Shown: positions 48,184 through 54,377 of the stretch, piece by piece
Numbering within the stretch: the first letter of the stretch is position 1
How the letters are laid out: each line of letters opens with the position of its first letter
Assembly (NCBI GenBank): GCA_034003625.1
Contig: JAVEYG010000001.1
Coordinates: 1 to 64,000, forward strand
Length of the DNA stretch: 64,000 nt
Origin: GWE2-42-39 sp034003625
GTDB taxonomy: Bacteria > Bacteroidota > Bacteroidia > Bacteroidales > Prolixibacteraceae
Direction of reading: 5' to 3'
Made by a program: the position numbers and the translations under genes
The notes under the pieces: generated by a model
Told to the model about the DNA's origin: nothing
The model's database searches: none
Seen by the model: only the letters and a program-made list of their open reading frames with translations

Positions 48184-49283
48184 CACCACGAGAACGCGTA
48201 TTGAAAGCTTTTAAACGGCTGCCCGGCCTGCCCGACCGGGTACCTGTACAGTTCGACCTGTGCCGGCAGCTTTCCGGCCATTTCGGGGAAAAACTGGGGG
48301 TACCGGTAAATTACACCGAAAATCTGTATGAAGATGTTACCTACCGCATCAGTGCCAACGAGCTGCGTACCGTTATGGGCAGCGATGTAGTGGTCACCGG
48401 AGCTTCGGTTTCCGACGATTATAACATTATAAAAGATGCCAACGGTACCTGGCTGAACGAGTACCAGATGCGCATGCGCCAGGGGGATATTTACGTCGAA
48501 GTGGTCGATTACCCATTAGCCGACGCCCAAACCAAAGCCGACATCGACTATTTCCGTTTTCCCGATCCCAATGCACCGGGACGGTTCCGCGATGCCGAAA
48601 CGTTGGTAAAAAAATACCACGACAACTATCTGGTATTCGGAGACATTGAAGTTACGGTTTTCTCGCTGGCCCACCAGTTGGCAGGCATGGAAAAATTATT
48701 GATCGACATGATGATGGAAACAGAATATGTGGTACCGCTGTTTGAGGCCTGTGCCGAATTTCAGACACAAATAGGGCTTCAACTAATCGACCGGGGGGTA
48801 GACGCCATTTGGTTTGGCGATGATTTCGGTACCCAGACCAGCCTGATTATCCCTCCCGAAATTTTCCGCAGCCAGCTGAAACCACATTACAAACGGATGA
48901 TTGATCGGTTCAAAGCGAAAAAGCCCGACATCATCCCGATACTTCACTGCGACGGAGCAGTTGCTGAATTGTTGGGCGACATCCGCGAAATCGGGTTTGA
49001 AGTGTTCAACCCGGTACAGCCGGGTGTTCCGGGGCATTTGCCGCAGGACATGAAAAGCCGTTTCGGCAGACAATTCTCGTTCTGGGGCGCCATCGACCAA
49101 CAGGCGCTACTACCCAACGGTAGCGATCAGAAACTTGAAAACGACATTATTGAAAAGATCAGTATTCTGGGGAAAGGCGGTGGCTACATGATCGCCCCGG
49201 CACATATCATCCAAAACGATGTCAGTTCCGAACGGGTCGAAAAGTTTATCGAACTGTGCACCAAACACGGGAGATACAATTAA
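48180..49283 (+). CDS. UroD-family methyltransferase-like protein
   Basis: 367 residues of the uroporphyrinogen decarboxylase superfamily. It has TPRERVLKAF at the start, VFGDIEVTVFSLAHQLAGME, and IPILHCDGAV, in which His-x-Cys is placed as in corrinoid:CoM methyltransferases of the MtaA/MtbA group; this suggests zinc-dependent methyl transfer rather than heme synthesis. Its start overlaps the stop of the GH106 gene, so it is made with an enzyme for rhamnose removal. Removal or transfer of methyl groups from methylated sugars is a possible role, but only inferred. No corrinoid protein gene is nearby. Confidence 0.75.
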   Translation: MTPRERVLKAFKRLPGLPDRVPVQFDLCRQLSGHFGEKLGVPVNYTENLYEDVTYRISANELRTVMGSDVVVTGASVSDDYNIIKDANGTWLNEYQMRMRQGDIYVEVVDYPLADAQTKADIDYFRFPDPNAPGRFRDAETLVKKYHDNYLVFGDIEVTVFSLAHQLAGMEKLLIDMMMETEYVVPLFEACAEFQTQIGLQLIDRGVDAIWFGDDFGTQTSLIIPPEIFRSQLKPHYKRMIDRFKAKKPDIIPILHCDGAVAELLGDIREIGFEVFNPVQPGVPGHLPQDMKSRFGRQFSFWGAIDQQALLPNGSDQKLENDIIEKISILGKGGGYMIAPAHIIQNDVSSERVEKFIELCTKHGRYN

Positions 49284-49319
49284 AAAACTTTTAAAATTTT
49301 ACCGGTCGGATATAAATTA

Positions 49320-49358
49320 TGCCCCATCAAGCAGGAACAAACTACGGGGCACAATTTT
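49320..49358 (+). terminator. Weak terminator-like hairpin after the UroD-type gene
   Basis: TGCCCC (49320-49325) and GGGGCA (49346-49351), followed by CAATTTTCT. The loop is long and the T-run short. Confidence 0.35.
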
Positions 49359-49909
49359 CTCAAAACTAAGATTCGCAAAGAAAGGAGACCTGTTTGTTTC
49401 CGATAAGCCCTACCGGAACCATTCGGCTTCCATAAGCATTTTCCATTATTCGCGGCAGGGAAATCGCTTTTAGAATTTTACTATCTGAAGGATTCAATAA
49501 TGAGGGTTTGTCGGATGAATGATTTTCCTTGTCGTGAAGCCGAACAGGCTGATACTTTTTTTCTTCAGCAAAAAAAAATAAACACCCTGAAGCTCTCAGG
49601 GCGTCGCCGCTGGGGACAAAAACTCCTTCTGTCAGTCTACCGACTGACATCTTCCCCTGACAGGGAAGAAATTTGGGCCTGTCTGTTGACAAGAGAATAC
49701 CCTTCTGATTGAAAGACTCTACCAAATTCTTCCGGTTATACCGGGTTCAAACAGGGAAAATTCCTTCATGCTCGCTCCAACGGTTTTTTTCACGCTTTTT
49801 CTCTTGAGGCGGGAACAGCCCGGTCCGTGTTGTTTTTTCAGAATAAAAGAGGGTTGAAAAGCAAAAGGGCAGAAGACCGGTCAGGCAACTTCAGAAAGGC
49901 GGGCAGGCC

Positions 49910-49941
49910 GTCCCAACGCCCGGGCGAGGGTTCGTTGGGAC
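49910..49941. repeat. Conserved hairpin next to the IS110 target
   Basis: GTCCCAACG (49910-49918) and CGTTGGGAC (49933-49941), a perfect 9-bp stem with a 14-base loop. The same hairpin is at 62600-62631 in copy B. It ends 13 bases before the insertion core. Confidence 0.85.
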
Positions 49942-49958
49942 AAGATTTTTGCTTCCGT

Positions 49959-49966
49959 TAGATTTG
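49959..49966 (+). promoter_or_regulatory. -7 half of a circle-junction promoter in the IS110 left end
   Basis: TAGATTTG at 49959-49966 matches TAnnTTTG exactly. In the integrated form no good -33 box precedes it. If the element circularises through the CC core, TTTG at 51161-51164 in the right end comes to lie 20 bases upstream, giving a consensus promoter that would drive the bridge RNA and the transposase. Confidence 0.7.
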
Positions 49967-49971
49967 GAGTA

Positions 49972-50140
49972 CTCTTTCAATAGGATTAATTTTAATAAAA
50001 AGAGACTCCATATGTTGCGATAACTTCATTTTTGCTTTAGGTAAAACCTATAAAAGGTATTAAGAACAACATATTTATTGAGTTAGAGCCAGAGAGTATT
50101 TAGGGGAAAACCCATTATTACGGTAGTAGCCACTCAATGC
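49972..50140 (+). ncRNA. Bridge RNA of the IS110 element
   Basis: Three structures in order. (1) A 5' stem-loop at 49966-50009 (CTCTTT/AAAGAG and flanking pairs). (2) A target loop: outer stem TATGTTG/CAACATA (50011-50017, 50067-50073), apical hairpin TAGGT-aaa-ACCTA (50038-50050), and in the internal loop ATTTTTGCTT (50028-50037) identical to the left flank at 49945-49954, and AAAAGG (50052-50057) complementary to CC-TTTT of the right flank. (3) A donor loop: outer stem ATTGAGT/ACTCAAT (50077-50083, 50132-50138), apical GGG-aaaa-CCC (50104-50113), AGAGTAT (50093-50099) identical to the element's right end at 51173-51179, and TTACGG (50118-50123) complementary at 5 of 6 positions to CC plus the element's left end. 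This is the layout known from the IS621 bridge RNA. The exact ends are inferred. Confidence 0.85.
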
Positions 50141-50164
50141 GGAGCCTCATAAAAATTAAATACT

Positions 50165-51157
50165 ATGAGACAAATTTATGGAATTGACCTATCACAAGAA
50201 AAGTTTGATGTAAACTTTTTAAATCTTAACAATGAGTCTAAAAGTTTTGTTGTAAAGAACAATCTCAAAGGGATAACCCATTTTTTAGAAAATCTTTCGA
50301 ACGAGGCTGTGTTATGTGCTGAACACACTGGCGTTTATGGGCAATTACTGATGTTTATTGCAAGCTGTATGGATATTCCAATATCATTATCCAGTGGTTA
50401 TGAAATCAGACATAGTCTAGGGTTAGTTAAAGGGAAATGTGATAAAATTGATGCCCAAAGAATCCGGGAATATGGAGAACGATTTTTTGATAAACTCAAG
50501 TTTGTCAAATATTCATCGGAGGACTTAAAAGAGTTAAACGAATTGTATACATTGAGAGCTCAACTGGTAAAAGAAAGGAAAATGCTTTTAACCCACGAAG
50601 AAGGGAAAAAATATTTGCCGTATAATTCTATTGCAGCTCATGCTATAGCTCATACTATGATTGAAAGTCTGAACAAAGGAATAAACGAGATAGAGCATGA
50701 AATTAATGGAATAATTATATCAACCCCAGAGTTGAGAAGCAATTTTGAACTCGTTACCGGAATCAGAGGTATTGGCCAGGTAACAGCTTGTGATCTGATC
50801 ATCAAAACCGGTAATTTCAAGGAAATTGATACGGCAAAGAAAGCAGCGTCTTTCGCTGGAGTATGTCCATTCCCAAATGAAAGCGGGAAAATGGTGAAGA
50901 AATCAAAGGTAAGTCAAATGGCAGATAAGAAGCTTAAAACACTTTTATATTTATGCTCGGTGGTTGCGATCAGCCAAAATCCTGAATACAAGTTGTACTA
51001 TTTACGAAAAAAGCAAGAAGGGAAACCGTATTTCCTAATAATGAATAATTTGGCAAACAAACTTTTACGAACTATTTACAGTATTGTCAACTCAAAAAAG
51101 GAATATACATTGGGTCATATAACAAAGGACCCGCGAGAATATAAAAAAGTGGCTTAA
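50165..51157 (+). CDS. IS110-family transposase (serine/DEDD recombinase)
   Basis: 330 residues. The N-terminal RuvC-like DEDD domain shows Asp8 (YGIDLSQEKFDV), Glu53 (CAEHTGVYG) and Asp93/Asp96 (GKCDKIDAQRI). A coiled-coil-like middle follows, then the C-terminal Transposase_20 domain: TGIRGIGQVTACDLI, FAGVCPFPNESGK, and KVSQMADKKLKTLLYL, in which Ser250 is the likely nucleophile. It would act with the RNA encoded upstream to recombine the CC core of element and target. The gene is complete and shows no frame damage, so the element may be active. Confidence 0.93.
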   Translation: MRQIYGIDLSQEKFDVNFLNLNNESKSFVVKNNLKGITHFLENLSNEAVLCAEHTGVYGQLLMFIASCMDIPISLSSGYEIRHSLGLVKGKCDKIDAQRIREYGERFFDKLKFVKYSSEDLKELNELYTLRAQLVKERKMLLTHEEGKKYLPYNSIAAHAIAHTMIESLNKGINEIEHEINGIIISTPELRSNFELVTGIRGIGQVTACDLIIKTGNFKEIDTAKKAASFAGVCPFPNESGKMVKKSKVSQMADKKLKTLLYLCSVVAISQNPEYKLYYLRKKQEGKPYFLIMNNLANKLLRTIYSIVNSKKEYTLGHITKDPREYKKVA

Positions 51158-51510
51158 ACATTTGCTATTGTCAGAGTATACCTTTTCATTGAATTGGAAA
51201 AGGAAGGGCCTGTCCGGCTTGAGGACACTAAAGAGTTTAATTTCTACAAGCCTTCTTTAAATGATTGTTGACAAGTTCATCTCTGTAAAAAATTCCGATA
51301 AAAGAAAATTCTTTTCGATAAAGCTTAAAAGCGATTTCTCTGTCAGTTAATACAAAATAATTTGCCCTGACAATTTAAAAAGATATTTTTGTTGCTCGGA
51401 AAAGTTACTCCAAAAGGAATGCATGTTTTCTGTAATGCTTCTTTATGGTGAAAGCCTGGGGAGGATAACTTATTAATAATAACTGATAAGAGATGATTTA
51501 ATTGGCATAA
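51158..51510. other. IS right end, repeat right arm and upstream region of the oxidoreductase gene
   Basis: Bases 51158-51180 are the short right end of the IS. 51181-51344 is the right arm of the dispersed repeat. From 51345 to the next start there is AT-rich sequence in which I see no gene and no clear promoter. Confidence 0.6.
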
Positions 51511-53364
51511 ATGAAAAAGTTCCTTTTTTTTATATTGTTTTTTTTGACAATGGGCTGGTGCCATGCCCAATCCGTGTTGGTGGAAGCCGAGAGTTTTATC
51601 AATAAAGGCGGCTGGGTTGTCGACCAGCAGTTTATGGACCAGATGGGCTCGCCTTACCTGCTGGCACACGGGCTTGGAACCCCGGTGGAAGATGCCACTA
51701 CTATCGTTAACTTTCCAAAGAAAGGAAAATATTATGTGTGGGTGCGTACCCGGAATTGGGCTTCATTGTGGACCCGCAAAGCTCCCGGACGCTTTCAGGT
51801 ACTGATCGACGGGAAGGCGGCAGGCGAAACATTTGGCGAGTATCCTGCCGAATGGGGCTGGATTGATGGCAGTACAGTAGAGGTCAAAAATAAGAAATGC
51901 CAGTTGAGCCTACACGATCTTACCGGTTTCAATGGCCGCTGCGATGCCCTTTTTTTCACACAGGACCCCAATTTTATCCCGCCTTCAGGAAAAACGGAAA
52001 TGGCTGCCTGGCGCAAACGGACGCTTGGCCTGCCTGCCCAGCCCGAACCGGCAGGGACCTTCGATTTTGTGGTGGTGGGGGGAGGAATGGCCGGAACCTG
52101 CGCGGCCATATCGGCTGCCCGCTTAGGCGTGAAAGTAGCCCTCATCCAGGACCGTCCGGTGTTGGGTGGCAACAACAGTTCGGAAGTACGTGTCCATCTG
52201 GGAGGGCGCATCAAACTTGAGCCATATCCCGGTTTAGGTAACATGATCAACGAAATAGGCCCCCGCAGGGGAGGAAATGCCCAGCTTTACGAATATTATG
52301 AGGACGAGAAAAAACTTTTTTATGTACAGGCGGAGAAAAATATTTCACTTTTTCTAAATTACAGGGCCAACAAAGTGGTTACAGAAGGTAACAAGATAAA
52401 AGAGCTTGTTGCCGTAAATACGGAAACCGCGCAGGAATTAGTTTTTACTGCTCCCTTGTTTGCCGACTGTACCGGCGACGGGACAATCGGTTTCCTGGCA
52501 GGGGCCGAATTCATGATAGGGCGTGAAAGCCGTTCACAATATGGTGAACCGACAGCCCCGGAGGAGGCCGACGAAATGACGATGGGGGCCTCGGTGCAGT
52601 GGTATGCCGAAGAAGAAGGCGCACCGGTTTTATTTCCTGATATTGACTGGGGCCTTCCCTGGGATGAAAAACGTGCCGAAGCGATTAAACGCGGCGACTG
52701 GAACTGGGAGACCGGAATGAACTTAGACCAGATTAACGATTTTGAACGCATCCGCGATTATGGTTTGTTAGTGGTGTTTTCCAACTGGTCGTACCTGAAA
52801 AACCACAGCAGCAAAAAGGCTGATTTCGCTAACAGCCGGCTGAAGTGGGCGGCTTACGTGGCCGGGAAACGCGAATCGCGCCGTTTGATTGGCGATTATA
52901 TCCTGAAAGAGCAAGACCTGACCGGACACAACGTTTATCCCGACGGTACTGCACCTGCCAGTTGGACCATCGACCTGCATTATCCCGATCCGGAAAACAG
53001 TGAATTATTTTCCGGAAGGGAATTCAAATCCATCGCAAAACATATCCCGATCTATCCGTACCCGATACCATTCCGTTGCCTGTACTCAAAAAATGTGGAT
53101 AACCTGATGATGGCCGGGCGCAATATCAGCGTAACACATGTTGCCTTGGGCACTGTGCGGGTAATGCGCACCACCGGAATGATGGGCGAAGTGATTGGCA
53201 TGGCCGCTTCGGTTTGTAAAAATGAAAATACCAGCCCCCGCGGGGTATATGAGGACCATCTCGGTAAACTTATTGGATTGATGAAACAAGGGACCGGGAA
53301 CCCTGATCTGGAGAATACCCAAGAATACAATCAAGGGAGCACTAAAATGAAACAAGGGAAATGA
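51511..53364 (+). CDS. Secreted FAD-dependent oxidoreductase with N-terminal carbohydrate-binding-like domain
   Basis: 617 residues: signal peptide (FLFFILFFLTMGWCHAQ), a beta-sandwich-like N-terminal domain (VLVEAESFINKGGWVVD, KKGKYYVWVRTRNW) and an FAD domain starting at about residue 185 with the dinucleotide motif VVVGGGMAGTCAAI, then RPVLGGNNSSEVRVHLGG and ADCTGDGTIGFLAGAE. This is the FAD_oxidored architecture often found in polysaccharide utilisation loci; the substrate is unknown, perhaps a sugar or aglycone. It is followed by a binding-protein gene that starts inside its last codon (4-base overlap). The dispersed repeat and IS separate it from the GH106-UroD genes. Confidence 0.82.
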   Translation: MKKFLFFILFFLTMGWCHAQSVLVEAESFINKGGWVVDQQFMDQMGSPYLLAHGLGTPVEDATTIVNFPKKGKYYVWVRTRNWASLWTRKAPGRFQVLIDGKAAGETFGEYPAEWGWIDGSTVEVKNKKCQLSLHDLTGFNGRCDALFFTQDPNFIPPSGKTEMAAWRKRTLGLPAQPEPAGTFDFVVVGGGMAGTCAAISAARLGVKVALIQDRPVLGGNNSSEVRVHLGGRIKLEPYPGLGNMINEIGPRRGGNAQLYEYYEDEKKLFYVQAEKNISLFLNYRANKVVTEGNKIKELVAVNTETAQELVFTAPLFADCTGDGTIGFLAGAEFMIGRESRSQYGEPTAPEEADEMTMGASVQWYAEEEGAPVLFPDIDWGLPWDEKRAEAIKRGDWNWETGMNLDQINDFERIRDYGLLVVFSNWSYLKNHSSKKADFANSRLKWAAYVAGKRESRRLIGDYILKEQDLTGHNVYPDGTAPASWTIDLHYPDPENSELFSGREFKSIAKHIPIYPYPIPFRCLYSKNVDNLMMAGRNISVTHVALGTVRVMRTTGMMGEVIGMAASVCKNENTSPRGVYEDHLGKLIGLMKQGTGNPDLENTQEYNQGSTKMKQGK

Positions 53365-54353
53365 AACGATATACCATTTTAAAAGTTTTCCTGTCTGTCG
53401 TGCTCACCTCGGCAGTGCTGTTGTTCCTCGATCTGGATAACCGCATATCCGGTTATAAAAAGGAATTTTTTCGTATCGCCGTTTATAAAATTGCTTCCCG
53501 TCCGATACTCGATGAAGCAGAGGCCGGCGTGATGGACGCACTTTCCGGACGCGGCTATGTGGAAGGAAAAAGCTGCACCGTTAAAAAGTATTGTGCCGAA
53601 GGCGATATGCCTACCGGCAACATGATCGCCCAAACCATTGTGAGCGGCAATTACGATATCGTGGTATCCATCAGTACGCCGGCCTTGCAAACCATGGCCA
53701 ATGCGAATAAGGAGGGCAGGGTAAAACATGTTTTTTGTGCGGTGACCGACCCGTTCATCTCGGGTGTCGGCATTACCGGCAGTGCTCCCGGCCAGCACCC
53801 GCCGCACCTAGTGGGTATCGGTACCTTCCAGCCGGTGGAACGGGCATTCGATACTGCCCGCGAAATGTACCCGGCCTTAAAAAAAGTAGGTACGGTTTGG
53901 TGTACCAGCGAGGTGTGTTCGGAGGCCTGTGTCCGGCTGGCCCGCAAGAAATGCTGGGAGCTGGGCATCGAACTGGTGGAAATGAGCGTGGAGAGTTCAA
54001 CGCAAATATTAGAGGCGGCGATGAGCCTGACCATGCGTGGTGTGGAAGCCCTCTGGCTGGGCGGCGACAACGTAGTGGAAGCGGGTATCGATCAGTTGAT
54101 CAATGCGGCGGAAAAGGCAAAAATACCGCTGTTTACCAACAACCCGTACAAAGTATATGGAAATGTCATTTTCGGGGTAGGTGCAAAATATTACGATGTT
54201 GGCCAAACTGCCGGAATGATGGCGGCAGATATACTGGAAGGCAGGCCCACTATCGAAATCAGGACTGAAAATGTAGTGCCGAATTATTTAGCCCTGAACC
54301 CGGATGCACTCTTGAATATGAAAGTCAAATGGGATATCAGCAGGGTTCAGTGA
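53361..54353 (+). CDS. Periplasmic substrate-binding-like protein (ABC_sub_bind type)
   Basis: 330 residues with an N-terminal membrane anchor or signal (ILKVFLSVVLTSAVLLFLDL) and a type I periplasmic binding fold: RIAVYKIASRPILDEAEAGVMDAL, VSISTPALQTMANA, HVFCAVTDPFISGV, VEALWLGGDNVVEAGIDQLI and VPLFTNNP-like phrases. Relatives are called ABC transporter substrate-binding proteins, but no permease or ATPase lies near. It is co-translated with the FAD oxidoreductase and converges on a sensor kinase gene 24 bases away, so a sensory role is as likely as transport. Confidence 0.8.
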   Translation: MKRYTILKVFLSVVLTSAVLLFLDLDNRISGYKKEFFRIAVYKIASRPILDEAEAGVMDALSGRGYVEGKSCTVKKYCAEGDMPTGNMIAQTIVSGNYDIVVSISTPALQTMANANKEGRVKHVFCAVTDPFISGVGITGSAPGQHPPHLVGIGTFQPVERAFDTAREMYPALKKVGTVWCTSEVCSEACVRLARKKCWELGIELVEMSVESSTQILEAAMSLTMRGVEALWLGGDNVVEAGIDQLINAAEKAKIPLFTNNPYKVYGNVIFGVGAKYYDVGQTAGMMAADILEGRPTIEIRTENVVPNYLALNPDALLNMKVKWDISRVQ

Positions 54354-54377
54354 AACAGAATTCGTTTTTATGGTGGT

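Larger units (their letters stand above)
49957..51180 (+). mobile_element. IS110-family insertion sequence (IS110 group, bridge RNA in left end)
   Basis: About 1224 bases between two CC dinucleotides (49955-49956 and 51181-51182). The ends are fixed by comparison with the uninterrupted copy of the target at 62635-62654: left flank ATTTTTGCTT-CC and right flank CC-TTTT join into the empty site. A two-base core duplication with no terminal inverted repeats is as expected for IS110 elements. The left end has 208 non-coding bases before the transposase, the right end 24, which fits the IS110 group rather than the IS1111 group. The element is visibly more AT-rich than its surroundings. Confidence 0.88.
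49455..51344. repeat. Dispersed terminal-inverted-repeat element, copy A, split by an IS110
   Basis: The element begins GCAGGGAAATCGCTTTTA (49455-49472) and ends with the complement TAAAAGCGATTTCTCTGTC (51326-51344). Without the IS it is about 660 bases. It is homologous to copy B at 62225-62930 on both sides of the IS: the left arm up to 49956 and the right arm from 51181, where the phrases GAAGGGCC and GTCCGG recur. No conserved reading frame is shared by both copies, so it is non-coding: a MITE-like or decayed transposon relic. Confidence 0.75.

Noticed and set aside
48180..49283. True uroporphyrinogen decarboxylase (hemE)
   Set aside because: The zinc-type His-x-Cys phrase and glycosidase context favour the methyltransferase branch of the superfamily.
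51511..54353. A complete ABC importer for the binding protein
   Set aside because: No permease or ATPase gene lies between 49 and 57 kb on either strand.
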